From Paenibacillus alba (GTDB lineage Bacteria > Bacillota > Bacilli > Paenibacillales > NBRC-103111), in assembly GCF_013204855.1 (NCBI RefSeq), contig NZ_JABMKZ010000022.1:1-64000 (forward strand): a stretch of DNA of 64,000 nt, written 5' to 3'. The notes under the pieces are model-generated. The model ran no database searches, had not been told where the DNA came from, and was given only the letters and a program-made list of their open reading frames with translations. A program made the position numbers and the translations under genes. Of the stretch, positions 52,260-61,556 are shown one piece after another (the first letter of the stretch is position 1; each line of letters opens with the position of its first letter).

Positions 52260-52925
52260 GTGGAATTTGAAAAAGTGCACAAGGAATTTATGGAGCATCA
52301 TTTGTCTCACAGAATCGGAGAAAGAAAAGGACGATTGCTCAGAGGGCATCGGCATGCCGAGAAACTGCTGCTTCAACATGTATGGTGGCCCTTGTTTGGG
52401 TCACTGGAACATTTGCATCCCGAATATGAAGTCTACGACTGGAATCGCAAATCCCAATTTCTCGACTTCGCTTTCCTTCCTCCATATGGTCGTTTCGGGA
52501 TTGAGTGCGATGGCTTCCAAAGCCATGTGAAAGATATGGATCGCGAGAAATTCAGCTACGCCTTGAATCGAGATACCTTTCTACCGGGAATCGGGTGGAA
52601 AATGATCCATTTTTCATATGATGATGTGCAGAATCGCCCAGAGGTTTGTCGAATGCTTCTACAACTGGTTATGAGTCCTTATCTGATTCGAAACCAATCT
52701 ATTCGCCCTGCTGTATTGGTGGAGAAAGAAGTGCTTCGTTTAGCTTGGAGCCTCGGAAGATGGATACGACCGAAGGACGTGTCTGACCATCTGGAGGTCG
52801 ACTTCCGAACGGCTCGCAAATGGCTGCGTACCTTAGTCGAAAAGGGATGGCTGGAGCCTATCGCCAAAGGCGATGACGTCCGCTATTACAAGTTGAAGGA
52901 AGGAACACTGGAGCACATCATGTAA
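52260..52925 (+). CDS. DUF559-like nuclease fused to winged helix (unknown function)
   Basis: 221 residues from GTG at 52260; GGAGGAGG is 11 nt upstream. N-terminal half has a PD-(D/E)XK-like pattern: LDFAFLPP, then GIECDGFQSH and a basic NRDTFLPGIGWKMIHFSYDD, as in DUF559 / very-short-patch-repair-like nucleases. The C-terminal ~90 residues look like a winged helix (VSDHLEVDFRTARKWLRTLV). It might be a DNA-acting repair or defence protein. Leader carries an attenuator-type hairpin. Confidence 0.6.
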   Translation: MEFEKVHKEFMEHHLSHRIGERKGRLLRGHRHAEKLLLQHVWWPLFGSLEHLHPEYEVYDWNRKSQFLDFAFLPPYGRFGIECDGFQSHVKDMDREKFSYALNRDTFLPGIGWKMIHFSYDDVQNRPEVCRMLLQLVMSPYLIRNQSIRPAVLVEKEVLRLAWSLGRWIRPKDVSDHLEVDFRTARKWLRTLVEKGWLEPIAKGDDVRYYKLKEGTLEHIM

Positions 52926-53230
52926 GTGTGGCAGCCTGCGTGCGCCCAATGGATTTGGTACAGTGAAACATGAGGTATGAGTAAAGCGGAGCGGCTGCAC
53001 TGGAATTTCTACAGTGAAATCTTCTTAAAACGGATATTGTTCCGTTCAGGTGGCTATTTGACTGGATGTTTTCCAATGTAAAGCAGCGTTATTGGGCTAA
53101 TGGGGGAATTCTACTGTACATTTTCCAATGGAGCATCCCTTCAACTTGTTTTATCAAAGGAACGTAAATAGGGTTGAGGCAGGTCAGTTAACGTACCCTA
53201 ACCTGCCCCAACCCAACACTCAAACAATGT
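52926..53230. repeat. Gap with four copies of an A-T-rich 20-bp motif
   Basis: No gene. Related motifs occur at about 52951-52968 (GGATTTGGTACAGTGAAA), 53002-53019 (GGAATTTCTACAGTGAAA), 53064-53083 (GGATGTTTTCCAATGTAAAG) and 53104-53131. The last two read as partial reverse-like forms. A hairpin GGGTTGAGGCAGGT / ACCTGCCCCAACCC (53171-53215) follows, without a clear T-run, and may be the ABC-F terminator. Confidence 0.45.
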
Positions 53231-54802
53231 CTAGAGGGCCTGCTCACTTATGCCCAAAACAGGATCAAAGACCAGCATCTTGGTCCCGATTTTATCAATA
53301 AAGAACCGATCATGGCTCACTGTGATGACGGCACCAGGAAAATGGATCAACGCCTGCTCCATGACCTGAATGCTCGTTAAATCCAAATGGTTGGTTGGCT
53401 CATCCAAAATGATAACCGCTGCACCGGATAGCAGGCATTTTGCTAGCGCTACGCGAGCCTTCTGTCCGCCTGATAAGTTGCCAATGAACTTGCTCAAATC
53501 CATCTCGGAGAATTGCAGCATGGCTAGAAATTTGTTCACCTTTTTCCTAGGAGCGTCCAGTCCCAATCCGTAGGTATTCACGGCGTGACTAACGGTATCC
53601 TTCGGATTAAGCTCTTCCCACATCCGGTTAAAATACGCATAGCTGACGCCTTTCTCCCAGATCACCTCGCCGGACTCAGGCTTCTCCTGCCCCGTCAGTG
53701 CCTTAATGAGCGTAGACTTCCCGCTTCCATTAGGGCCTACGATGACTAAGCGATCTTCCTTCTGAATATCGAAGCTCACGTCCTGAAAAATTGGCCGACC
53801 ATCGTAGGTCTGACCGATTTTCTTAACCTCACACAGCTTGTCTGGGAATCGCAGTCTCTCGTAAATATCCGTGATTAGCACATTGACGGGGTGTGGTTCT
53901 ATCCGCTTTTTGTTATCTGCCAATTGGCGGGATAAACGGTCCTTAGAGGATTTCCTGCTGGCACGGCTGTCAATGGCTTCCGATTCCATAAGAAGAAGCT
54001 CTTCCTCCCACTCGAATTGACGGTCCAGCTCCTTCTTGCGCATCTTCTTTTTGCGGATGTAGTCCGTGTAATTCCCATCGTATTCCTGAAAATGATAGTT
54101 CTCGATCTCAATCGTACGCGTAACCACTTTGTCGATAAATTGCCGGTCATGGGATACGAGGATCATAGCGCCATTAAACCGATGCAGCCACTGCTCCAGC
54201 CACGCGATTCCTTCCATATCCAAGTAATTCGTCGGCTCATCCAGCAGAACGACATCCGGCAGCTCAATAAGCATCTTGGCAAGTGCAGCACGGTTCCTCC
54301 AGCCTCCGGACAACTCATCAACGGGTTGATTGCGCATCACCTCGTTGAACCCCAGCTTCGTAAGAACCGTGTTGATCTCAACAGGTACATTCCAGCCATC
54401 CAAATGTTCCATTTGTTCGAATAGCTCCGCTTGCCGCGTCAGCAGGCGATCCATTTCATCATCATCCGTGATCAAACCCAGCTTCTCTCCAACCTCTTGC
54501 AGCTCTCGCTCAATAAGAGCAACCTGCTGGAAACACATTTCCAGCTCCTGTTGAACAGACAAGCTTCCGTGCAGTTCTGAGAATTGCGAGAAATATCCTA
54601 TATTCACCTGGGGATCAATTTCCACCTTGCCGGACGTTGGCTCTTCTTTTCCCATAATCAACTTGAAAACCGTCGACTTGCCGGCACCGTTCCGCCCGAT
54701 GAGGCCAATCCGCTCGCCTTGCGTTACACGAAAATAAATATCGCGAAAGATCATGGAGTCTTCATATTTCTTAGTAACGTTCTCCAACCGAATTACACTC
54801 AT
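53231..54802 (-). CDS. ABC-F family ATPase
   Basis: 523 residues with two ABC ATPase domains and no membrane part. Domain 1 has GRNGAGKST and LSGGWRNR, domain 2 GPNGSGKST and LSGGQKARV. Linked by the charged ABC-F linker (about 240-290). Such proteins act on the ribosome, some giving resistance to antibiotics (ARE), others housekeeping (EttA, Uup). Which one this is cannot be told by reading alone. GGGTGATAG precedes the ATG. Confidence 0.9.
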   Translation of the reverse strand: MSVIRLENVTKKYEDSMIFRDIYFRVTQGERIGLIGRNGAGKSTVFKLIMGKEEPTSGKVEIDPQVNIGYFSQFSELHGSLSVQQELEMCFQQVALIERELQEVGEKLGLITDDDEMDRLLTRQAELFEQMEHLDGWNVPVEINTVLTKLGFNEVMRNQPVDELSGGWRNRAALAKMLIELPDVVLLDEPTNYLDMEGIAWLEQWLHRFNGAMILVSHDRQFIDKVVTRTIEIENYHFQEYDGNYTDYIRKKKMRKKELDRQFEWEEELLLMESEAIDSRASRKSSKDRLSRQLADNKKRIEPHPVNVLITDIYERLRFPDKLCEVKKIGQTYDGRPIFQDVSFDIQKEDRLVIVGPNGSGKSTLIKALTGQEKPESGEVIWEKGVSYAYFNRMWEELNPKDTVSHAVNTYGLGLDAPRKKVNKFLAMLQFSEMDLSKFIGNLSGGQKARVALAKCLLSGAAVIILDEPTNHLDLTSIQVMEQALIHFPGAVITVSHDRFFIDKIGTKMLVFDPVLGISEQAL

Positions 54803-54924
54803 AACTATCTATCACCCTTCTAACTGCATCAGTCTACCCCTGATTATAACACTTGTACGAAGGAAGTTGCTTGTTCATCAATTGGTTGATACATTCCGCA
54901 ATCTTCAGAATTAGAGCATTGCCA

Positions 54925-56049
54925 TCATCCCTGAGTCTTACCGCCACTACGTTTCAATTTGTTATTGCGAATGAAATAGATTCCTACTAATAACAAAGGA
55001 ATGATCATACAGATCGTTATATTATAAAAAGCCCACACTTTTGCAAGAACAGCATTAAAAAAGGACGCATTGGGAATTGAAATGAAAATAAGGGCATAAC
55101 AAATCATAGAAGTGGGAACCGTCAGCATTTTATATTCCTTCAATTTCAAAAACTGGGCCAGTCCTACATTCAATACATAAAAGTAAAGAGTTGTCTTGAC
55201 GTACGTGGTGATAATCCACAAAAAAGCAATAATAGTTTCTAATCGTTGAAAAAAATTTGCAATATTTATTCTTTGAGCTAAGGCAAAGCTTGAATAAAAC
55301 CTGTGTGCTGTCAAATATTCACCAAGTACAAAAATACTTTGCGCCAAGACCATATTTAAGGCAATGCCTCCAAGTAGAGCTCCTATCAGGAAGTTTTTTC
55401 TTATTTCCTGACTCTGCTTAATATGAGGCAGAATAATAAGCACAGCGAAAATTTCCATGTACGGGAAGCTGCCTGCATGCAGCGTTCCTAGCAGAATGGG
55501 TTTTATTCCTTTTTCCAATATCGGCTGAATCTGATTCAGTTGCATCTGAGGAATAAGCATAACAATCAACACGAACAACGTTAACATAACCCAAGGAAAA
55601 AAAATTTCCGAAGCCCGGATGATTGGCCCAATGCCAAGCCTTGCAGCAAAAACCATCATCCCGTAGAAAAGCAATTCGATCACCTCAATCGGAGTTTCCG
55701 GCATGACAACGCTTGTTATGAAATCGCCTATTTCCCAAGAGACAGACACAACGATAAACCCGAAATAGATCAGAAAGGATAGATTAAGAACTATGCCAAG
55801 CCATTTTCCCGCAATAAGCGGCGTATACTGAATGAGAGATAATCCAGGATAGAATCCTCCCATCACAGAAAAAATCCATACAGCCACCAGGCCAAACACG
55901 AGTCCCAAAATTCCTGCTATCCAAGCATCTTGATGACTGCTTCCAGCAATGCCGGAAGGTAAAATCAGGATGGAATCGCCAAGCGTAAGAAGAATAACGA
56001 TAACTGTGAATTGGCGAATGCCGATAATTCCTTTATCCAACTGTGGCAC
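54925..56049 (-). CDS. gerAB: Spore germination permease, GerAB type
   Basis: 374 residues, GTG start behind GGAGGGG. Ten or so helices of the GerAB/ArcD/ProY family (APC fold), the part of the germinant receptor that binds amino-acid-type ligands. Last gene of the four-gene ger operon; the small membrane gene precedes it by 17 bp. Confidence 0.93.
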   Translation of the reverse strand: MPQLDKGIIGIRQFTVIVILLTLGDSILILPSGIAGSSHQDAWIAGILGLVFGLVAVWIFSVMGGFYPGLSLIQYTPLIAGKWLGIVLNLSFLIYFGFIVVSVSWEIGDFITSVVMPETPIEVIELLFYGMMVFAARLGIGPIIRASEIFFPWVMLTLFVLIVMLIPQMQLNQIQPILEKGIKPILLGTLHAGSFPYMEIFAVLIILPHIKQSQEIRKNFLIGALLGGIALNMVLAQSIFVLGEYLTAHRFYSSFALAQRINIANFFQRLETIIAFLWIITTYVKTTLYFYVLNVGLAQFLKLKEYKMLTVPTSMICYALIFISIPNASFFNAVLAKVWAFYNITICMIIPLLLVGIYFIRNNKLKRSGGKTQG

Positions 56050-56066
56050 TGTCGTCCCCTCCCTCT

Positions 56067-56309
56067 TTATTTCAAGAAACTGACCATGGCGTCGCTAATA
56101 GGCTTGTAGATGACAACCATGACTTGCAGCGGATTAGGAATTTCAATGCGTAGGATATGCGCGATATTCAGTCCCGCTCCAAGGAAAAGCAAGATACTGA
56201 AGCTCCAGATCTCCTTCCGTATCCGTTTCCGCCATAGCGGCCGGAATTCCAATATAAATATACATATCGATACGACAAATACAGCTAATGCTCCCCACCA
56301 CATACCCAT
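56067..56309 (-). CDS. Small two-helix membrane protein in the ger operon
   Basis: 80 residues with helices near 5-22 and 33-50 and a final amphipathic stretch (ISDAMVSFLK). Its ATG overlaps the GerAC stop codon by 1 base. It is like the small D-type subunits found in some ger operons. Such subunits modify receptor response in Bacillus and Clostridium. Confidence 0.75.
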   Translation of the reverse strand: MGMWWGALAVFVVSICIFILEFRPLWRKRIRKEIWSFSILLFLGAGLNIAHILRIEIPNPLQVMVVIYKPISDAMVSFLK

Positions 56310-57508
56310 TACTCCTTAATATCTTCTAGGAAAGCATTACCTGTTGTGCCAAAGCGCCTAATTTTAATATCGGCCTTTACGTTCACATCGAGATCTACAA
56401 AATAAGTTTCCCAATCATCTTTTATCTCTTTCCAGCCCGTCGGATCATCTCGGTGAATCAGATCGCCAAACCCGTATAAGTCAAACTTGATTTGCTTCTG
56501 CGCCTTGTGAATCGAATTCATAATCAAATCTTCCAATTGCTCGTCCGCTGCCTTTTCAAACTTGTCTATCGTTGCAGGGTTCAATAGATCAACATCACAC
56601 TCTACTGCTCCAACCATCGCTTCGGTATGGATCTCCGCATTGACTTGCGGTTTTCCATGAATGACTTTCCCATGCAGCTCCGTTTTGGTCCGGATAACTT
56701 CCAGCGATAGCTGTCCCCCTCCAGAGCAGCCTATAACGCCAACTGTGTTTCTTACGTTATTAATCATGTAGTTGTACACTTTGCTATCTTCCTCGTTCAA
56801 CCAACCGAGCAATTTATCTTTACGGAAATAAGCCAAGCCCGTGTACTTTAATTTTGAAGGCGGATCAATGTACTCGGTGTTCGCTTTATTCTCAACGATC
56901 TCTTCCGGTCCGGTCACTTCGATTGCGGATAATATAGGACTTTTCCCTTCCGTAACCAGATCTTGAATCACCTCATCCAAAGTCACTACATTGGTTGGCG
57001 CCCACACACGCTCGGAAGTAAACAAGGAAGTAAACATTCTGTTTGCCGGAATTTTTTCGAGCGGGGTCATGACCTTCAACACATTCTCCGCCGGTAAATG
57101 CTTGGCAACTACGATAAAGAAATCGGTCCGGGGCTCATGATCCCTGGAAAGGAATTCGAGGGGGTTGGCGATTCCCTCTTTCGCCAATTCCTCTCCCAAT
57201 ACCAGCACGCGCAAATGGGCCAAATATATTTTACGCGGGGAAGCTGTCGTCATTCGCCGGAGCGCCTCAAATACCGTCTTCCCCTCTGATTTGTACAGCG
57301 TGACGGCAACGCCGCCATCTGCCTTTTTATTGCTCGCCACATTGTTCGGAACAACAACTTGTGCAGACACCAAGTATTGATCTCCTACTTTATCAATGCC
57401 TAAGCCGACCGCAATGGCAAGACTGTTTAATTCCCGGCTATTCCAGCAACCGGTTAATAGGATAGGCAGCAGGATAGGCAGCAGTAAGCCTAACAACTTT
57501 CTGTTCAA
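56309..57508 (-). CDS. gerAC: Spore germination lipoprotein, GerAC type
   Basis: 399 residues, TTG start behind GAAGGGAG. Lipobox LLTGC near residue 21, so the mature protein is anchored in the inner spore membrane. The Ger(x)C domain follows (NSLAIAVGLGIDKVGDQYLV onward). Part of a receptor with GerAA and GerAB. Confidence 0.93.
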   Translation of the reverse strand: MNRKLLGLLLPILLPILLTGCWNSRELNSLAIAVGLGIDKVGDQYLVSAQVVVPNNVASNKKADGGVAVTLYKSEGKTVFEALRRMTTASPRKIYLAHLRVLVLGEELAKEGIANPLEFLSRDHEPRTDFFIVVAKHLPAENVLKVMTPLEKIPANRMFTSLFTSERVWAPTNVVTLDEVIQDLVTEGKSPILSAIEVTGPEEIVENKANTEYIDPPSKLKYTGLAYFRKDKLLGWLNEEDSKVYNYMINNVRNTVGVIGCSGGGQLSLEVIRTKTELHGKVIHGKPQVNAEIHTEAMVGAVECDVDLLNPATIDKFEKAADEQLEDLIMNSIHKAQKQIKFDLYGFGDLIHRDDPTGWKEIKDDWETYFVDLDVNVKADIKIRRFGTTGNAFLEDIKE

Positions 57509-57526
57509 GCTGGAATTCTCCCTTCT

Positions 57527-59119
57527 CTAATGAAGGTTTTTCATTGTCTGTGAATCTTGTTGTTCGGCCATGCTGCGTTTACGGTTCACCGAATACGGCC
57601 GAGAAGTCATTACCCAGCGCGGAAGCCTAAATAACGTATCTTTCTGCTCCGAAAGATGAAAGGGAGCAATGGAACTCATATAGGGAACACCGAATGACCT
57701 TATACTGCACAAATGAAGTACGATCGCAATCAGTCCGATGATAATACCGAATAATCCGAACGACGCCCCAAGCGCCATCAAAGGAAAACGCAGCATGCGA
57801 ATGGAGATGGACATATTGTACGCAGGCAGTACAAAACTCGCCATTGCTGTTATGGATACGACAATAACCATGGCTGCAGAAACAATGCCCGCCTCAACCG
57901 CCGCTTGTCCGATTACCAGCGTACCGACGATAGAAATAGCAGAGCCTACAGCTCTGGGCATTCGAACACCAGCCTCCCGCAAGATTTCGAAGGTAACTTC
58001 CATCATTAATGCCTCTAGAAAGGCCGGAAACGGTACGCCTTCCCGCTGGGCTACCAAACTAATCAGCAAGTTGGTCGGCAGCATCTCTTGATGGAACGTT
58101 GTAATCGCAACATACAGGGAAGGAGCGCTCAATGCGATAAAGAAACATAAATATCGAATCATACGAATCATTGTGCTAATGTCCCAGCGTTGGTAGTAAT
58201 CCTCAGCCGATTGAAAGTATTGAACAAACAGCGCTGGTGCTATCAGAACGAATGGGGTCCCGTCGACCAGAATCGCTACGCGTCCCTCCAAGAGGCCTGC
58301 CGCAATTACATCAGGGCGTTCTGTGTTTGCCAATGTCGGGAAAGGGGACCATGTTTCATCTTGAATGTATTCCTCGATATAACCGCTTTCCAGTATGCCG
58401 TCGATCTCAATCCGATCTAATCGCTGTCTTATTTCTTCAACGACGCTGTCATCCGCTATTCCTTTGAGGTACATAACCGCTACCCCAGTTCTTGTTACCC
58501 TACCGATCTCTCTAGATTCCAGCCATAGCCTAGGATCTTTGATCTTACGCCTGATCATGGCTGTATTAATTCGCAGCGATTCCGTGAAACCCTCGCGCGG
58601 GCCTCGGATGAGCGATTGCGCAGATGGCTCCTCCACATTCCGGTGCTCCCAGCCTCTGGTGCCAGCAACCATGGCTCGATCACTGTTTTCCATTAAGATC
58701 ACACTATCCCCGGACAGCACGGCCAATAGCAAGGTCTCGAAATCCGTGACATCGACAAGGTCCTCGATCGTAAGTACCGTTTCCTTCAGCAAGCTCATCG
58801 GATCAGGATGGGTCAACAGCTTTGTGCTGAGTTCGGCAGAATGCTTGATTTCCGTCATCAACGGGTCTAGAACAAAGCTATCCAGCAGTTTCTTGTCCGC
58901 CAAGCCATCTGCGTAGACAACCGCCATATGAATGGAACCATCCCCAATTCGAAATTGTTTAATCGCCAGATCACCGCTATTTCCAATAATCCCCCTAATT
59001 TTATTCAAATTAAGCTGCAAATTAGTTGTCAAAGGCTCCCTGACCTTCTGCTGGCCGCTTACATCGGCTTCCGCGCTATCCCAACGGCGTTGCGACAATA
59101 GCTTTTTGAAGAAGTTCAC
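57527..59119 (-). CDS. gerAA: Spore germination receptor subunit, GerAA type
   Basis: 530 residues, GTG start behind GGGGGAG. N-terminal soluble GerA domain (to about 275), then about five helices with the family block APALFVQYFQSAEDYYQRWD (about 290) and the C-terminal tail. First gene of a gerA-type operon (A-C-small-B). Receptor for a germinant, forespore-expressed; the germinant is unknown. Confidence 0.94.
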   Translation of the reverse strand: MNFFKKLLSQRRWDSAEADVSGQQKVREPLTTNLQLNLNKIRGIIGNSGDLAIKQFRIGDGSIHMAVVYADGLADKKLLDSFVLDPLMTEIKHSAELSTKLLTHPDPMSLLKETVLTIEDLVDVTDFETLLLAVLSGDSVILMENSDRAMVAGTRGWEHRNVEEPSAQSLIRGPREGFTESLRINTAMIRRKIKDPRLWLESREIGRVTRTGVAVMYLKGIADDSVVEEIRQRLDRIEIDGILESGYIEEYIQDETWSPFPTLANTERPDVIAAGLLEGRVAILVDGTPFVLIAPALFVQYFQSAEDYYQRWDISTMIRMIRYLCFFIALSAPSLYVAITTFHQEMLPTNLLISLVAQREGVPFPAFLEALMMEVTFEILREAGVRMPRAVGSAISIVGTLVIGQAAVEAGIVSAAMVIVVSITAMASFVLPAYNMSISIRMLRFPLMALGASFGLFGIIIGLIAIVLHLCSIRSFGVPYMSSIAPFHLSEQKDTLFRLPRWVMTSRPYSVNRKRSMAEQQDSQTMKNLH

Positions 59120-59172
59120 TTCGTCTCCCCCTTTCTGTATCCGAATGTCATTCCTTGCCTCTCAATTTATCG

Positions 59173-59202
59173 TAGAATCGACGGACGAATAGCAATTATA
59201 CA
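59173..59202 (-). promoter_or_regulatory. Possible sigma-G promoter for the ger operon
   Basis: On the minus strand TGTATA (59197-59202), 17 nt, GATTCTA (59173-59179); 5 of 7 in the -10 match CATACTA. About 50 bp before the start codon. B. subtilis ger operons use sigma-G. Confidence 0.4.
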
Positions 59203-59285
59203 AACCTATTAGATTTAGTATTTCCATAGTTTGATAGAACCATACCGCAGAGTCATAGAGTTTACGTGGAGATCTCCCCTTGTCG

Positions 59286-59318
59286 CGCAAAAAAAACCTT
59301 CAGCCAATGGCTGAAGGG
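59286..59318 (-). terminator. Second terminator after the sulfurtransferase gene
   Basis: On the minus strand CCTTCAGCC pairs with GGCTGAAGG, then eight T residues. Lies between the sulfurtransferase and the ger promoter. Confidence 0.85.
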
Positions 59319-59393
59319 CGCTTAAATTGAATATCTGAATTTGAGTGAGGTAGAGCCAAAGCGTGAGGACGACCTCGAAATGGAACCATCGTA

Positions 59394-59428
59394 AAAACGG
59401 CGTACAGAGGCAAGAACTCTGTACGCCA
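59394..59428 (-). terminator. First terminator after the sulfurtransferase gene
   Basis: GGCGTACAGAG pairs with CTCTGTACGCC, followed by GTTTTT on the minus strand. In tandem with the one at 59286-59318. Confidence 0.8.
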
Positions 59429-59455
59429 AGCTCCCGGAGGAGGCGGTTTGGGGTA

Positions 59456-60295
59456 TTATTCGTCTTTTCCTGTCGCAATCGGATTATCCTCATACGAGAT
59501 CCAGTCGCTCCAGCTTCCACTATACAGCTTCACATTATCAAAGCCCGCTTCGCTAAGTCCCAGCACATTCGGGCAAGCCGTCACGCCCGAGCCGCAGTAA
59601 ACGATGATGTCTTCAGCATCGCGCAAAGCCGCAAAGTGCTGCTCCTGCTCCGCGGCGGATAACCAAGCGCCGTTCTCACCGAGTACGCCTTTCCAGAAAT
59701 AGTTGCGAGCTCCGGGGATGTGTCCAGCCACCGCATCGATCGGCTCTTCCAAGCCGAGGTAGCGGCGCTCTTCACGCGAGTCAACAAGCACGGTGCCAGG
59801 GCGGCCGAGCTTGTCTTTGACCTCATCCATGCTGGCGAGCATAGAACGCTGCACCTTAGGTGAAAAGGTTCGCGGGAACACTGCGGGCTCTTCGTCCGTC
59901 ACTGGATAACCAGCCGTTTTCCAAGCGGTGTACCCTTGATCCAGCACATAGACCTCGGAATGGCCGAGAAATTTCAGCATCCACCAGAGTCGTGAAGCCA
60001 TGGCGCCGCCTTGATCATCGTAAGCAACGACCGTCTTCGTACCGTCGATACCGAGGTTGCCCACGAGGATCGAGAACGCACCCAGATCCGGGAGCGGATG
60101 ACGGCCGCCGTGCGCCATTTTGGCACCGGATAGATCTTTTTCCAAATCTACATACACAGCGCCTGCTATATGCTCTTTCTCATAAAGCTGTCTGCCTGAA
60201 TCTGGTTGTCCTAGCGCAAAGCGGCAATCCGCGATTACGATATTTGCTTCGCCTAGCTGTCCAAGCAGCCAAGCCTGACTTACGATATTTTCCAC
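59456..60295 (-). CDS. Rhodanese-type sulfurtransferase
   Basis: 279 residues, GTG start behind AAAGGTGG. Two rhodanese domains; the C-terminal active loop is CGSGVTA (IVYCGSGVTACPN) with catalytic cysteine, the 3-mercaptopyruvate / thiosulfate sulfurtransferase type. The first domain lacks the cysteine, as usual. Moves sulfane sulfur to cyanide or thiols. Confidence 0.92.
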   Translation of the reverse strand: MENIVSQAWLLGQLGEANIVIADCRFALGQPDSGRQLYEKEHIAGAVYVDLEKDLSGAKMAHGGRHPLPDLGAFSILVGNLGIDGTKTVVAYDDQGGAMASRLWWMLKFLGHSEVYVLDQGYTAWKTAGYPVTDEEPAVFPRTFSPKVQRSMLASMDEVKDKLGRPGTVLVDSREERRYLGLEEPIDAVAGHIPGARNYFWKGVLGENGAWLSAAEQEQHFAALRDAEDIIVYCGSGVTACPNVLGLSEAGFDNVKLYSGSWSDWISYEDNPIATGKDE

Positions 60296-60325
60296 TGGTA
60301 CATGCCACCTTTCTTCGTCCCTCGA

Positions 60326-60799
60326 TTAATCGCCTATCCCACTTGTCGGATTAACGGAATACGTGAGCCAGTCGCTCCGATCTCCACCTATTTTATCGTA
60401 AAAGCCTTGCGCACGGAAGTTATCCTTGGCTGTTGTCCATGTTAAATTCGCATAGCCATTCCTTGCCGCATATCCTTTGCAAGCTGCAAACAGCTTCGCC
60501 GCCGCGCCTTGTCCGCGCTCAGCCTCCACAACATAAAGATCATTCATCACGGCAATTTTGGAAGCACGCAAGGTACTGAATGTGAAATATAGCGTCGCAA
60601 AGCCGACCACAGTGCCATCTTCCGTCTCGGCTACGAATTGAATGCCTTCCTTCTGCTCAAGCAGCGTATGGATTAAACCGTTCAGCTTGTCATCTTCGGG
60701 TTGGCGATACTGATAGAAATCTACAATATAAGCAAGCATTAACGCTTTTAACTGCGGAATGTCTTGCATCACTGCTTCACGAATTGTTACTTGGGTCAT
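60326..60799 (-). CDS. GNAT family N-acetyltransferase
   Basis: 157 residues. GNAT fold with motif A (NDLYVVEAERGQGAAAKLF) binding acetyl-CoA. Substrate unknown; it lies before the sulfurtransferase gene in the same direction (30-bp gap). Confidence 0.88.
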   Translation of the reverse strand: MTQVTIREAVMQDIPQLKALMLAYIVDFYQYRQPEDDKLNGLIHTLLEQKEGIQFVAETEDGTVVGFATLYFTFSTLRASKIAVMNDLYVVEAERGQGAAAKLFAACKGYAARNGYANLTWTTAKDNFRAQGFYDKIGGDRSDWLTYSVNPTSGIGD

Positions 60800-60857
60800 A
60801 ACGTTGGCCTCCGCTTCCTCATTGTGTATGTATTCATTGTACCCCAGATCCGGCTAA

Positions 60858-61517
60858 CTAAATGTCCTCCATTTCCTTTCGATACAAAAGATAGAGGATC
60901 CAGCCCAGCAAAATACAGAAACAGGTTACAAAATAGAAAACAGTTGTGAATTTTAAATGAATCGTATAATAGGCCGTCGAGAATAAAATAAATGCAAATA
61001 GAAACACGTGGAAAAGCATAGGATTCTGAGGGCGCGTGAACTTCGAGAAATGCATTTCCAAACGAACGGTAAATCCTAATCTTCTCTTAATCAACAGCCC
61101 GGCTGTTAGACATGCTAATGTGGCAGCTGCTAGTTTAAAGTAACAATAAGTCGTATCCATGCCTTCAAAATAAACATCAACAGGCACAAATGTAATACTC
61201 CACGCGAAGAATACAACAACAGCCAAGTAAATCGTGTAACCAAGCGAGCCTAAAAATACGATTAGAAGCGAATGGAGCTTCCTTAAGCGAAATAGATAGT
61301 GAATCAAGCCCGCTTCCGTTAAAATAATAAGCAGCGTATTCCATTGTTCTGTTTGGAATAGCATGGTAATCATACTAAATAAACTAGAAACAAACAGTGA
61401 AATTAGCAGTACTTGCGCCCATTTCAATTTCATGGAAACTCGAAATAAAGACAATCCTAAGAACATCATGGAAAATAACGTATAGGTACCAATGAGAACA
61501 TAATAATGCCACACCAT
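60858..61517 (-). CDS. Integral membrane protein of unknown function
   Basis: 219 residues, ATG behind GGAGG. About seven hydrophobic helices, no motif known. Divergent with a GNAT gene (39-bp gap). Confidence 0.65.
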   Translation of the reverse strand: MVWHYYVLIGTYTLFSMMFLGLSLFRVSMKLKWAQVLLISLFVSSLFSMITMLFQTEQWNTLLIILTEAGLIHYLFRLRKLHSLLIVFLGSLGYTIYLAVVVFFAWSITFVPVDVYFEGMDTTYCYFKLAAATLACLTAGLLIKRRLGFTVRLEMHFSKFTRPQNPMLFHVFLFAFILFSTAYYTIHLKFTTVFYFVTCFCILLGWILYLLYRKEMEDI

Positions 61518-61556
61518 CTAGACCTCCGACCAACGATAGAAAGGGTGATAGTAAAA

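Noticed and set aside
59394..59428. Regulatory RNA between the sulfurtransferase and ger operon
   Set aside because: The hairpin with GTTTTT on the minus strand is explained as a terminator for the sulfurtransferase gene.
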